A stretch of DNA of 64,000 bases from Halorussus halophilus (GCF_008831545.1 NZ_CP044523.1:2418001-2482000), one strand, 5' to 3'; shown: positions 37,058-45,852, counted from the first letter of the stretch. The notes: generated by a model not told the origin, from the letters alone. Translations and numbers: made by a program.

Positions 37058-37660
37058 ATGAACTTGGGTCGCGTCGCAGCGCACACTCCCCGGCAGGTGA
37101 CCGACGAGCGCCGCGACGCCGCGGTTCTCGCCCCGGTCGTCGAACGAGACGGGGACCCCTGTTTGCTGTTCACCAAGCGCGCGGACCACCTTGGCGAACA
37201 CGCCGGGCAGATGAGTTTCCCCGGCGGTGGCCGCGAACCGAGCGACGGCGACCTGCGCGACACGGCACTCCGCGAGGCCGAGGAGGAAATCGGCCTCCGT
37301 GCCGAGGAGGTCGAGTTCGTCGGCCAGTTGGACGACATTCGAACGACGACGAGTTACGCCGTCACGCCCTACGTTGCCGAGATTCCCGACCGTAAATACA
37401 CGCCCGACGAGCGAGAGGTCGCGGAGATTGCAGTGTTGCCAGTCGCAGGCTTTCTCGACCCCGAAAACTACGAATGCGAGCATCGAGAGCATCCCCGCTA
37501 CGGCGAGGCCGTCGTCCACTTCTTCCACGTCGGCGGCTACACGGTGTGGGGCGCGACTGGGAGGATTGTGGTCCAGTTGCTTGAGTTGACGACGGACTGG
37601 CGCGCGCCGGAGAAAATCGATAGGGTGCTGGACCCCGACGCGGACGTACGGAGTGGGTGA
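37058..37660 (+). CDS. Nudix hydrolase, CoA-pyrophosphatase-like
   Basis: A Nudix enzyme of 200 residues. The Nudix box is GREPSDGDLRDTALREAEEEIGL in layout (G-x5-E replaced in part, then REAEEEIGL, about 55-77), preceded by MSFPGGGRE, and followed by LDDIRTTTSYAVTPYVAEI, a block typical of CoA diphosphatases (YeaB/NudL). The likely reaction is cleavage of CoA to phosphopantetheine and ADP; substrate by family inference only. Confidence 0.85.
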   Translation: MNLGRVAAHTPRQVTDERRDAAVLAPVVERDGDPCLLFTKRADHLGEHAGQMSFPGGGREPSDGDLRDTALREAEEEIGLRAEEVEFVGQLDDIRTTTSYAVTPYVAEIPDRKYTPDEREVAEIAVLPVAGFLDPENYECEHREHPRYGEAVVHFFHVGGYTVWGATGRIVVQLLELTTDWRAPEKIDRVLDPDADVRSG

Positions 37661-38218
37661 GGTTTCAGGAGTGTTTCGGTAGTTGCTACAGTTATCGCTG
37701 GATTCTCGAAGGTTGCTGCATCGAAGCTAGCAATCGCTGTCAGTTGTTCTGTTGCAGCTTTTTCAGAAGAGATGATTCCTGCGTCGAAGCTAGCTATTGC
37801 CGGTGCTTCGGAGAGACCGCACCGCACAGCACCGCATGAGCCACACGCTCGCGGCTTCGCCGCTCGCAATCCGAGGCCCGCTCTCCGCACCACCGGAGGA
37901 CAAACCGCGTCCGCCGAGGCCACCCTCGCATTCGCTCGCGTGACCGCCCGCGCGCCTCGCGTTCCTCCCCACCCGACTGCGGTCCTCAGTTTCGGACGAC
38001 GCGACCCGACATGGTCGCGTCGTCCGCGTTGTGGTCCTCGTCCCTCGCGCGGAGTTTGGTCGCGGTCTGCCGCCCGCGACCACCGCGCGCCAGGTTGGAA
38101 GACGAATCAATCGAAATTCTCCAAAACGTTCCATCGAAACCCACTCCCAAATCTCGCGCTGGTAAGAATCCCCCAACGCCGACACGCTTTTGCCAGTGCC
38201 GACAGTACCGTTGGCTAC
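37661..38218. other. Intergenic region filled by repeat R5
   Basis: 558 bp between the Nudix gene and a small candidate ORF. R5 covers 37789-38092. Upstream of R5, CTGCATCGAAGCTAGCAAT (near 37716) and CTGCGTCGAAGCTAGCTAT (near 37779) form an imperfect direct repeat about 62 bp apart, the second overlapping the R5 start. The last 100 bp hold a TATA-like GACACGCTTTTGCC. Confidence 0.6.
37789..38092 (+). repeat. Structured intergenic repeat, copy R5 (longest)
   Basis: Start GCTAGCTATTGCCGG, then ACCGCACCGCACAGCACCGC as in R1. It has hairpin H0 (GGAGGAC...GTCCGCC), H1 with a perfect 14 bp stem (37993-38006 with 38013-38026) and 6-nt loop, and H2 with 9 bp (38057-38065 with 38074-38082), ending CGCGCGCCA. 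H1 differs from R1 at three stem positions, all compensated on the other arm. An extra CTCGCGGCTTCGCCGCTCG palindrome is inserted near 37850. Confidence 0.85.
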
Positions 38219-38260
38219 ATGGTCGCACAGACGATGGATCGCGTTCCGCACGAATCGTAG
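38219..38260 (+). CDS. Candidate 13-codon leader ORF upstream of DUF7388-like gene
   Basis: ATG at 38219 encodes MVAQTMDRVPHES then TAG. A TATA-like CGCTTTTGCC lies about 27 bases before this ATG, so the peptide could be the leaderless first product of the transcript. The main gene follows 33 bases later behind a strong ribosome binding site. Too short to prove by sequence alone. Confidence 0.35.
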   Translation: MVAQTMDRVPHES

Positions 38261-38279
38261 CCGACTACCCCTGATTACT

Positions 38280-38286
38280 GGAGGTG
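38280..38286 (+). promoter_or_regulatory. Strong Shine-Dalgarno before DUF7388-like gene
   Basis: GGAGGTG sits 7 bases before the ATG at 38294. It fixes this start, and contrasts with the leaderless pattern of many other genes here; it is expected if translation of the small upstream ORF comes first. Confidence 0.6.
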
Positions 38287-38293
38287 TTCACAC

Positions 38294-39088
38294 ATGCTGA
38301 AGACTGGTAAGACTCTCGCGCAGACCGGACTGGACGCCGCCGCGCTCAAGCCCGCCGAATGCGACGTGGGCCGCGCGGCCGAACTACCCCTCGACACGGT
38401 GACTATCGACTACGAGGGCCGGGAACACCTCCCCGAAACGGAGTTGCTCGCCGACCTCGCCGCGGAGAAAGAGGTCAGAATCACCGCGCCCGTCAGAGCC
38501 GACGGCTTCGACCCCCTCGGCGACGACGCACTGTACGACGAACTTCCCGCGGACGTGGGACTCGTCGCGGTGGCCGGACACGCCGCCTACCTCACGCCCG
38601 AGGAACGAGAGAAGGCAGTCGCGCCCCGACTCAAGGCCGCCGTCGAACGAGGCACGAAAGACGACGCTGGCGGCGTATGGGTGGGCACCGAGAGCGTCGA
38701 GCGCCTCGCGCTCGCCACGGGAGCAACCCAGTTCGAACTGCTCTCTCGAACTACCGAGCGTGACCTGCGCGCGCTCCGAGCCGCTGGATTCGACGGCGAA
38801 ATCGCTGTCTACGCGCCCACGGTACTCACCGACGACGAGGACGAGGTACTCGACGCGGTGGGTGGCTACGCCGCCCGCAGAGGTCCCGTCCAATCGGCAC
38901 TTCCCGACGGTGCCAAAACAGACGCCACCGCCACGGGACGTGCCCGGGAAGTCCTCTCGGCCGCCACCCGTGACTACGCGCTGGTCGGCACCAGAGAACG
39001 TGTCGGCGAGCGCGTCACCACGCTGAGAGACGCCGGGGCCGACACCGTAGTCGGCTACCCCGCACGCGGTATCGAGGAGTTCCTGTAA
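38294..39088 (+). CDS. DUF7388-like protein (luciferase-like C-terminus)
   Basis: The 264-residue soluble protein is conserved in haloarchaea but uncharacterised. The C-terminal part (YALVGTRERVGERVTTLRDAGADTVVGYP) resembles the end of luciferase-like flavin oxidoreductases, and the overall alternation of strands and helices suggests a TIM-barrel-like fold. No cofactor-binding residues can be assigned. A GGAGGTG site 7 bases upstream fixes the start. Confidence 0.7.
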   Translation: MLKTGKTLAQTGLDAAALKPAECDVGRAAELPLDTVTIDYEGREHLPETELLADLAAEKEVRITAPVRADGFDPLGDDALYDELPADVGLVAVAGHAAYLTPEEREKAVAPRLKAAVERGTKDDAGGVWVGTESVERLALATGATQFELLSRTTERDLRALRAAGFDGEIAVYAPTVLTDDEDEVLDAVGGYAARRGPVQSALPDGAKTDATATGRAREVLSAATRDYALVGTRERVGERVTTLRDAGADTVVGYPARGIEEFL

Positions 39089-39180
39089 CGTCTCCTCGTT
39101 CACCTACTGTTCGTTTCCCAATCTTCGTTCCGCCACTCCTCGTTCCGGGGGGCCTAAGTTCTCGACTACGAAGTGAGGGT

Positions 39181-39963
39181 ATGCGTCGCACTCACTTGCA
39201 CGAACACACCACGACGACGGCGGCCGACGCCCTGGCGGACGCCGAAGTCGCACTGCTACCGACGGGGAGCGTCGAACAACACGGCCCGGCGCTCCCGCTC
39301 GGGACCGACTTCCTCGCGGCCGAGGCGACCGTCGAGCGGTTCGCCAACGAGAACGGCGAGGACCACGACACAGTCGTTCTCCCCACCGTCCCGGTCGGCG
39401 TGAGCGCACACCACCGGCAGTTCGATGGAAGCCTCTGGACCGACCCCGACACCTTCGCCGACTACGTGGCCGACATCGCCGCCAGCGTCGCCAGCCACGG
39501 CGTCCGAAAGGTCGTCGTCGTGAACGGCCACGGGGGCAATTCTGACGCGCTCCGCAGAGCGGCGCGTAAATTGCGAGACGAACAAATCGCGTTCGTCGCG
39601 CCGTGGAACTGGTGGGACAATCTCGGCACGCTCATCGAGGAATTACTCGACACCTCGCTCGGCCACGCCGACGCAGTGGAGACCAGCGCGATGCTCGCCG
39701 CCGCGCCAGCGTTGGTTCGCGAGGCCGCGCTGGAAGAGGCAGAGCAGAACGGACCCGACTCGTGGGGCAAGTCGGTACAGGGCGCGTCGGTCGGTTTCGA
39801 CGCCATCGACTTTACTGACAGTGGTGCGGTCGGCGAACCGACCAACGGCACTGCCGAGATAGGCAACGAACTACTCGACCGAGCGGGCGAGGACCTCGCG
39901 GCGCTCGTGGAGTGGCTGGCAGAACAGGAGCAAGCGGACCTCTGGCCGCGGGGGCACAAGTGA
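39181..39963 (+). CDS. Creatininase-family amidohydrolase
   Basis: A metal-dependent amidase of the creatininase/MftE family (260 residues). Metal ligands are visible in LLPTGSVEQHGPALPLGTDF (Glu, His, Asp; about 25-44), VNGHGGNSDAL (His, about 115) and ADAVETSAML (Glu, about 165). In other organisms the family opens creatinine, cleaves FAPy derivatives, or trims mycofactocin; nothing here settles the substrate. The stop is 2 bp before the next ATG, an FAD oxidoreductase, so the two are cotranslated. Confidence 0.87.
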   Translation: MRRTHLHEHTTTTAADALADAEVALLPTGSVEQHGPALPLGTDFLAAEATVERFANENGEDHDTVVLPTVPVGVSAHHRQFDGSLWTDPDTFADYVADIAASVASHGVRKVVVVNGHGGNSDALRRAARKLRDEQIAFVAPWNWWDNLGTLIEELLDTSLGHADAVETSAMLAAAPALVREAALEEAEQNGPDSWGKSVQGASVGFDAIDFTDSGAVGEPTNGTAEIGNELLDRAGEDLAALVEWLAEQEQADLWPRGHK

Positions 39964-39965
39964 AC

Positions 39966-41099
39966 ATGAAGGTAGCCGTTATCGGCGGCGGTGCAATCGG
40001 CGTCACGGCGGCCTACGACCTCGCGTGCCGCGACGCGGATGTGACACTCTTCGAGAAGGGCGAGATTGCAGGCGAATCGACCGGGCGAGCGGCGGGCGTC
40101 CTCTACGACGCCTTCGCCGCGCCGGAGGATGCTCGGGTCGGCGAACGTTCCATCGAGCGGTTTCGGGAGTTCTCCGGCGAGGGCGACTTCGAGTTCCACG
40201 AGACGCCGTACGTCTGGTTCGCCCGCGAGGGCGACGAGAAGCGCGCAGAGGCGATTCGTGAACAGGTGCCTCGAATGCAAGAGCAGGGCCGAGACGTGGC
40301 GTTCGCCGACGCCGCCGACCTCGAAGCACGCTTCCCCGCGGTCGATTGGTCAGACGTAGCAGTCGCCGCCGTCGCGGAGAACACCGGCCGGACGATTCCC
40401 GCGACGTACGCCGAACTGCTGGCGACGAAGGCGAGCGAAGAAGGCGCGACCGTCCGGACTGGCGTCGAAGCGGCCATCGAACTCGACCCGCCGCGCGTCG
40501 TCGCGGGAGATGACGAAGCGAGCGAAAAACAGGCGTTCGACGCGATACTCGTCGCCGCCGGAGCGCACACGAAGCGACTGCTCGCGGACGCTGGCGTCTC
40601 GATTCCGCTGAAGCCCTACCGCGTGCAGGCGGTGACTGCCGAGTTCGGAGACGGCGAGAATCTGCCGATGCTGTACGACGCGACGGAGGGGTACTACGCG
40701 CGACCGCATCCCGAAGGCCTACTGGCGGGCGACGGCACCGAGGAGTTCGAGAGCGACCCCGACGAGTGGCGGCGGGACGCCGACGAATCGTTCTGCAAGG
40801 CGATGGCCGAGCGACTCGACGCGCGACTGTGGGAGTTCGACGACTCTCCGGACGACTTCGAGCGAGCGTGGGCGGGCCTCTGCGTGGCGACGCCGGACTA
40901 CGACCCACTTCTCGGCGAACTGCGCGACGGCCTGTTCCTCGCGGCTGGCTGGCAGGGCCACGGCTTCATGCGCGCTCCGGGACTGGCCGAGGCGGCCGCT
41001 GAGGCGGTACTGGACGAGAATCCACTGCCGGAGTTCGACCCGACGCGTTTCGACGGCGACGAAGAGTTCGACATCGTGGAAGGGATGGCCGTCGAGTAG
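39966..41099 (+). CDS. FAD-dependent oxidoreductase (DAO family)
   Basis: The 377-residue amine/amino-acid oxidase-like flavoprotein has the dinucleotide-binding start VAVIGGGAIGVTAAYDLA, the second FAD block ESTGRAAGVLY (about 36-46), and the C-terminal GLFLAAGWQGHGFMRAPG (about 318-335) typical of the glycine/sarcosine oxidase family. Starting at 39966 puts the FAD motif at residue 3; an upstream ATG would lie inside the creatininase gene. The likely substrate is a secondary or cyclic amino acid. Confidence 0.88.
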   Translation: MKVAVIGGGAIGVTAAYDLACRDADVTLFEKGEIAGESTGRAAGVLYDAFAAPEDARVGERSIERFREFSGEGDFEFHETPYVWFAREGDEKRAEAIREQVPRMQEQGRDVAFADAADLEARFPAVDWSDVAVAAVAENTGRTIPATYAELLATKASEEGATVRTGVEAAIELDPPRVVAGDDEASEKQAFDAILVAAGAHTKRLLADAGVSIPLKPYRVQAVTAEFGDGENLPMLYDATEGYYARPHPEGLLAGDGTEEFESDPDEWRRDADESFCKAMAERLDARLWEFDDSPDDFERAWAGLCVATPDYDPLLGELRDGLFLAAGWQGHGFMRAPGLAEAAAEAVLDENPLPEFDPTRFDGDEEFDIVEGMAVE

Positions 41100-41109
41100 C
41101 GAGACGAAG

Positions 41110-41538
41110 CTAGTTGTCTACCGTTTCGGTCGGTCCCGACTCGGAGGGGGAGTCGGACCCCGAGTCTTCTTTCGGGACGTGAACTTGCAGGGTGCCGTCT
41201 TCGGTCAGCGTCGCAGTCGCCGACTCGGCGTTGACCATGGCGTCGCTCGGGAGGTCGGCGCGGCCGTCGAGAGAGAGGCCGCGACCGGGGAACAGCATCT
41301 CGAAGCCGTCGTGGAAGTCGCGGAAGCGGTCGATGCGCACGAGAACCGCCCCGTCGGCGTACCGGACCTGCACGTCGCTGCCGGTCGCACCTGGCGCGTC
41401 GAAGACGACGAGATAGGCGTCGTCGCTCTCCAGCAGGTCCACGGGGAGCGGTTTCGACTCCTGCACTTTGCTCGCGGCGCGGCCGACCCGTTGGAGGACG
41501 GCGTTGCCGACCGACCGGCCGATGTCTCTGAGCGTCAT
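41110..41538 (-). CDS. Hsp20/alpha-crystallin-like small heat-shock protein
   Basis: The 142-residue protein has an alpha-crystallin-like beta sandwich (about 38-120): YLVVFDAPGATGSDVQVRY, ADGAVLVRIDRF, GRGLSLDGRADLP and ATLTEDGTLQVHVPK, the last being the G-x-L-x-V/I pattern of Hsp20. The C-terminus is Ser/Asp-rich and lacks a clear I-x-I anchor. Its ATG overlaps the stop of the small zinc-ribbon gene by 4 bp, so the two form an operon. Confidence 0.82.
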   Translation of the reverse strand: MTLRDIGRSVGNAVLQRVGRAASKVQESKPLPVDLLESDDAYLVVFDAPGATGSDVQVRYADGAVLVRIDRFRDFHDGFEMLFPGRGLSLDGRADLPSDAMVNAESATATLTEDGTLQVHVPKEDSGSDSPSESGPTETVDN

Positions 41539-41693
41539 AGTTCGATTTCTTGCAGCGTCTCGGTTTCACGACAGTACGGGCACTGGAAGTCAGCGACCCC
41601 TACGTCGTCCGGCATGTCGTACGTGTAATGCATCTCGAACATGTCGAGTTCGCAGTCCTCGCTCGTACACTTCACTTCCAGCGTGGCGGGCAT
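41535..41693 (-). CDS. Small zinc-ribbon protein (52 aa)
   Basis: The 52-residue protein has two cysteine sets, CTSEDC (9-14) and CPYC (about 39-42), consistent with one zinc ribbon. It starts at 41693 (MPATLEVKCTSEDC) and overlaps the Hsp20-like gene by ATGA. An in-frame start 11 codons upstream is less likely. Possible role as a chaperone or RNA-binding accessory is only inference from the neighbour. Confidence 0.75.
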   Translation of the reverse strand: MPATLEVKCTSEDCELDMFEMHYTYDMPDDVGVADFQCPYCRETETLQEIEL

Positions 41694-41765
41694 AGGGAAA
41701 ACTAACGCCTGCGTGACTATAAGCACGCGGGCTTCGGCGGATACTGACTAGTCGTCTTCGGCCGA

Positions 41766-42093
41766 CTAGTCGTCGTGACCTCGGCCGTGGTTCTTCTCGT
41801 GGCCTTTCCCGCGACCTTTGTCGTGACCCTTGCCCTTCCCTTTCTGGTGGCCCTTCCCTCGGCCCTTCTCGTGGCCCTTGCTCTTTCCATTTCCGTGCCC
41901 GTCCTTCCGACCACGGTCGGATTCGTCGTCGGTGTCGTCGGTGGCTGCTTTCTCCTCGTGCTTGTCGTCGTCTTCGTGGTCGTCTTCGTCTCGCTCACCT
42001 TCGCTGTCTCGGTCGTCTTCGTCTCGCTCACCGTCGCCGTCTTGGTCGTCTTCGTCTCGCTCACCGTCGCCGTCTTGGTCGTCTTCGTCACGT
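41766..42093 (-). repeat. Tandem coding repeats in the secreted protein tail
   Basis: 33-base units encoding DEDDQDGDGER lie within about 41985-42093 (two nearly identical, two diverged). About 24-base units encoding KGHxKGxG lie within 41766-41890. Such near-identical units are prone to slippage, so tail length may vary between strains. Confidence 0.7.
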
Positions 42094-43202
42094 CCTCGTG
42101 GAACTAACCGAACGTCTGCGCAGCCGGTGACTTGCCGATCCTCGTCGGTCTTCGCAGTGAACTTCAGCTGGTCGGTGTCCCAATCCACCCCCGTCTCGGG
42201 AATGCGGAAGTGCAGGAGCACGTCCGCGAGGTCGTCGCCGTCAACGTCGGGTTCCTCGACGTGCTCGACGCGCGCTCCGCCCGGTCCGAATCTCGCCGTG
42301 CTGGCGTCGAGGTTCCCCGCCGCGAACGTCTCGGTCGAGAAGAGCGCGAGTTGCAGACGACCGTTGCTACGCGGATTGATGCGGTCCTGCACGATTCTCA
42401 CTGTCGCATCAACTGGACCCGAGCCTTTGGCGTTCGAGTCGTCACTCTCGTCTGAGCCACCTGTTCCACCCGAACCGCACGCACCCGCTCGAATCGTAAT
42501 CGGTTCGTCCATCGCAAGCGAGACTCGCTCTGGGTCACTCCGGTCGCCGGAGAGGACCCGCCAGTCGGTAATCTCGCCCTCGTAGTGGTCGCCGTACAGT
42601 TCGGCTGCCTCGTTGAACGCGGGGCGAATCGTGACTTCGAACGCCTCGCCGAGCGGGCTGTAGACCCCGCCGTCCGACCGGCCGCTGGTCCACGTCCAAT
42701 CGACCTGCCAACCGGAGTCTGTCTCAGTAAACTGGTCGTAATTGCTCGGCGCGTCGTAGATGTCGTCGCCGACGACCCACTCGCCGCCGGTCAGGTTCTC
42801 GAACTCGAAGGTGACCGACCCGCCGCTGGTTCCGTCGTTCAGCTTGTCGTGGAGGACGACGAGACTCAGCCCCTCCGGTCCGTCGTAGAGGAACAGTAGA
42901 CTCGTCTCGGGTCGCTGGAGGTCGGTCGTTCCGTAGGAGCTGTACGCCGACCCTGACGGGTCCGAAAAGGGCGTCCGGTAGTCGTAGAACTCCGACACTG
43001 GTTCGTCGCCGGAGAGTGCGGCGAGCGGGACACAGCGGTCGCCCTGCTCGACGACGTAGTTCGACGCTGTGGTGGTCGCGTTCGCACCGGACAGTGACCC
43101 GCGAGCAAGTGGGGCGAAACCGCTGACACCGAGACCGATTGCAGCGGCCGAGAGGAACTGGCGTCGCTCGACACCGTCAGCGGAGGGAGGTCGTTCGGGC
43201 AT
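41766..43202 (-). CDS. Secreted protein with acidic and Lys/His-rich repeat tail
   Basis: The 478-residue protein begins with a twin-arginine-type signal (VERRQFLSAAAIGLGVSG). Residues about 45-245 form an unrecognised extracellular beta-rich region. Residues about 265-370 match a widespread secreted domain (VQDRINPRSNGRLQLALFST, ARFGPGGA, DVDGDDLADVLLHFR). The tail has four tandem 11-residue acidic repeats (DEDDQDGDGER type), then a basic stretch of 8-residue units (KGHEKGRG, KGHQKGKG, KGHDKGRG) ending RGHDD. Ligand and partner are unknown; the tail could bind metal, DNA, polyphosphate or glycans. Confidence 0.78.
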   Translation of the reverse strand: MPERPPSADGVERRQFLSAAAIGLGVSGFAPLARGSLSGANATTTASNYVVEQGDRCVPLAALSGDEPVSEFYDYRTPFSDPSGSAYSSYGTTDLQRPETSLLFLYDGPEGLSLVVLHDKLNDGTSGGSVTFEFENLTGGEWVVGDDIYDAPSNYDQFTETDSGWQVDWTWTSGRSDGGVYSPLGEAFEVTIRPAFNEAAELYGDHYEGEITDWRVLSGDRSDPERVSLAMDEPITIRAGACGSGGTGGSDESDDSNAKGSGPVDATVRIVQDRINPRSNGRLQLALFSTETFAAGNLDASTARFGPGGARVEHVEEPDVDGDDLADVLLHFRIPETGVDWDTDQLKFTAKTDEDRQVTGCADVRLVPRGRDEDDQDGDGERDEDDQDGDGERDEDDRDSEGERDEDDHEDDDKHEEKAATDDTDDESDRGRKDGHGNGKSKGHEKGRGKGHQKGKGKGHDKGRGKGHEKNHGRGHDD

Positions 43203-43478
43203 CTGAAAGCACCGACTGTGAATCGAGTCGATTCGACCATTGTTCTGCGCCGCTTACTTTCGTGCGAGTAACAACTCTCGAAAGTGGCACGAACGACGGC
43301 TACGTCACCAGTCGCTCGAACGCAGATGAACGATTCGAACGGTCGCTTTAGGTGGCGTAGAACGCGTCTGAGTCGGGTGGTTCTGGCGACGACGACGCTT
43401 CCTGTGGCGGCAATGCAGAACGTCGCGGGACGGCCATGGCGCGAGGTAGTCACCGTTTTACCCGTCGAGTCGCAACGA

Positions 43479-45212
43479 ATGCCTATGACTGACCTCGCGG
43501 CCCTCGACGTGACCTTGGTGGACGGCTACGTCGATGAACCGGCACACTTCGGCGTGCCACCGTACATCTCGACGTATCCCCGATACACCGCGGGGGCAAT
43601 CGTGGACGCGGGCGTCCCCGAGGAGAACGTCACTTACCACACCATCGACGAACTCCGCGAGGACGTGCACAAATGGCAGGACGTAGAGGACGCCGACCTG
43701 TTCGTTTACCTCGGCGGCATGACCGTCCCCGGCAAGTACGTCGGCGGCACGCCTGCGGAACCCGACGAGGTGCGGAAGATGGCGTGGACCGCCAAAGGAA
43801 CGAGTCTGATGGGCGGTCCCGTCAAGTTCGGCGTCGGCGACGAGAACGCGGGCGGCACCGAAACCGAGCGCGACGACTTGGACTTCGACTTCGTGGCGAA
43901 AGGCGACGTGGAAGCCGCGGCCTACGACCTGCTCGACAGTGGCTTGGAAGGCTTCGGCAACCGGATGCGGGACAACGAAGAAATCGACCGGTGGGCCGAG
44001 AACGGTGCCTTCGTGGTCGAACAGCACCCGAACCACCCCGAATATCTCATCTGCGAGATGGAGACCAGCAGAGGCTGTCCGTACCGATGCTCGTTCTGCA
44101 CGGAGCCCCTATACGGAAACCCATCCTTCCGTCAACCTCGCTCCGTAATCGAAGAAGTCGAAGGCCTCTACGAGCGCGGCGCGCGACACTTCAGGTTGGG
44201 CCGACAGGCCGACATTCTGGCCTACGGTGGTGACGGCGAGAAGCCGAAGCCCGAGGCGCTACGCGAGTTGTACGGCGGGATTCGAGAGGTCGCACCGGAC
44301 CTCGGCACGCTCCACCTCGACAACATGAACCCGATTACGGTCGTGGAGTGGCCCGAACTGGCCAGAGAAGGGATTCGGATCATCGCCGAACACAATACGC
44401 CGGGCGACACCGCCGCGTTCGGCTTGGAGTCCGCTGACCCGCTCGTCCAAGACGAGAACAATCTGAACGTCACCGCCGACGAGTGTTTCGAGGCAGTGAA
44501 AATCGTCAACGAGGAGGCCGGATGGCGACCCGGCGAAAATTCAGAAGACGCCCCAACTCATGGCAAATCCGCCGCGAACCGACTCCCCAAGCTTCTGCCC
44601 GGCATCAACCTCCTGCACGGTCTCAAAGGCGAGCGCACGGAGACGTTCGACCACAACAAGGAGTTCCTCAATCGAGTGTACGACGCGGGCCTGATGCTCC
44701 GTCGGGTCAACATCCGACAGGTGATGGCGTTCGACGGCACCGAGATGAGCGACGTGGGCGCGGACATCGCCAAGGACCACAAGAAACTGTTCAAGCAGTA
44801 CAAGACCGAAGTCCGGGAGAGCATCGACAATCCGATGCTCCAGCGACTCGCGCCCGCAGGAACCGTGCTGCCCAACGTCCACCTCGAATACCATCAGGAT
44901 GGCAAGACGTTCGGGAGACAGTTGGGCACCTACCCCCTGCTCGTCGGGATTCCGGGCGAACGAGAACTCGACCGCACCATCGACGTGGCGGTCGTAGACC
45001 ACGGCTATCGCTCCGTGACTGGCGTACCGTACCCGCTGGACCTGAACAACGCGAGCATGGACGAACTCACCGCGATTCCGGGGCTCGGCAAACAGCGCGC
45101 CGGAAACGTGGTCGTTAATCGGCCCTACGAATCGCCCGACGACGTAGGCGCAGATCTAGGGGTAGACCTCGCGTCGTTCACGACGGCGGAGAAACCGGAA
45201 GGCGCAGATTGA
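43479..45212 (+). CDS. Radical SAM protein with C-terminal helix-hairpin-helix (COG1031-like)
   Basis: The 577-residue protein has the radical SAM cysteine motif C-P-Y-R-C-S-F-C (in SRGCPYRCSFCTEP, about 200). A cobalamin-binding-like region precedes it, and a C-terminal HhH (LNNASMDELTAIPGLGKQR, about 525-543) follows. This is the archaeal radical SAM plus HhH family; its reaction is not known to me. The start at 43479 or 43485 (MPMTDL) is chosen for a TATA-like CGTTTTACC about 20-25 bases upstream; the frame is open further left but not protein-like. Confidence 0.87.
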   Translation: MPMTDLAALDVTLVDGYVDEPAHFGVPPYISTYPRYTAGAIVDAGVPEENVTYHTIDELREDVHKWQDVEDADLFVYLGGMTVPGKYVGGTPAEPDEVRKMAWTAKGTSLMGGPVKFGVGDENAGGTETERDDLDFDFVAKGDVEAAAYDLLDSGLEGFGNRMRDNEEIDRWAENGAFVVEQHPNHPEYLICEMETSRGCPYRCSFCTEPLYGNPSFRQPRSVIEEVEGLYERGARHFRLGRQADILAYGGDGEKPKPEALRELYGGIREVAPDLGTLHLDNMNPITVVEWPELAREGIRIIAEHNTPGDTAAFGLESADPLVQDENNLNVTADECFEAVKIVNEEAGWRPGENSEDAPTHGKSAANRLPKLLPGINLLHGLKGERTETFDHNKEFLNRVYDAGLMLRRVNIRQVMAFDGTEMSDVGADIAKDHKKLFKQYKTEVRESIDNPMLQRLAPAGTVLPNVHLEYHQDGKTFGRQLGTYPLLVGIPGERELDRTIDVAVVDHGYRSVTGVPYPLDLNNASMDELTAIPGLGKQRAGNVVVNRPYESPDDVGADLGVDLASFTTAEKPEGAD

Positions 45213-45231
45213 GCGAAAAACAGCGAGTCGA

Positions 45232-45852
45232 TTAGGCGAAGCGAGCGACTACTTTTCGGGTGACCATCCCAGTCGAGAGCGAACAGCCGATGTACCACGC
45301 GAGCCAGACCTTGATTGGCCCGACGAGCGACGCCGTCCACGCGATTTGGCCGACGATGGGGAGTGCGAACGCGGCGGGTGCGATGGCAACGCTCGGTGCG
45401 AGGAACACCCAGCGAAGCCAGAGGAACGCCGGAATCGAGACCAGCATACTCCACGCCATCGGTCGCAACTGCCCTTTCATGACGCCGAGCATGTCGCCCA
45501 TCATCTCCTGCTGTTCGACCTGTAGCTCCTCGATGGCCTCCTCGTCGTCGCGCTCTCGCGCGTCCGAGAGACGCTCCTGAACGTCGTTCATGCGCTCTTG
45601 GAGGTCTTCCATCCCCTGTTGGCTCCGCAGTTTCACGCTGAGGACCGCCGAGGAGAGCCCGGTCGTCCCCGCGAGCAGGAGTATCAGGAGCGAGAACGGA
45701 AGGAACGTGGCGGCAGGTGCGAGCAGTGCTTGCATCGCAGTGCCGACGCCTTGCTGAATCGGTTGCACGTAGTAACCAGTCATCAGCAACAAAGCAACGA
45801 CGCCAGCGAGTTTGTCCGCTGGTCGCCAGCGATTCGCCGATTGGTCACTCAT
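45232..45852 (-). CDS. DUF106 membrane protein (EMC3/YidC-like insertase relative)
   Basis: The 206-residue membrane protein has three or four helices (about 13-33, 45-70, 128-150 and 155-185) and a charged coiled coil (about 78-122: LQERMNDVQERLSDARERDDEE) between them, the plan of archaeal DUF106 proteins of the Oxa1/EMC3/TMCO1 group, which insert membrane proteins. KGQLRPMAWSMLV is a family block. Convergent with the radical SAM gene. Confidence 0.85.
   Translation of the reverse strand: MSDQSANRWRPADKLAGVVALLLMTGYYVQPIQQGVGTAMQALLAPAATFLPFSLLILLLAGTTGLSSAVLSVKLRSQQGMEDLQERMNDVQERLSDARERDDEEAIEELQVEQQEMMGDMLGVMKGQLRPMAWSMLVSIPAFLWLRWVFLAPSVAIAPAAFALPIVGQIAWTASLVGPIKVWLAWYIGCSLSTGMVTRKVVARFA

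Noticed and set aside
38219-38260. tRNA or riboswitch upstream of the DUF7388-like gene
   Set aside because: I could not fold the region into a cloverleaf or a known aptamer; only the small ORF and SD remain.
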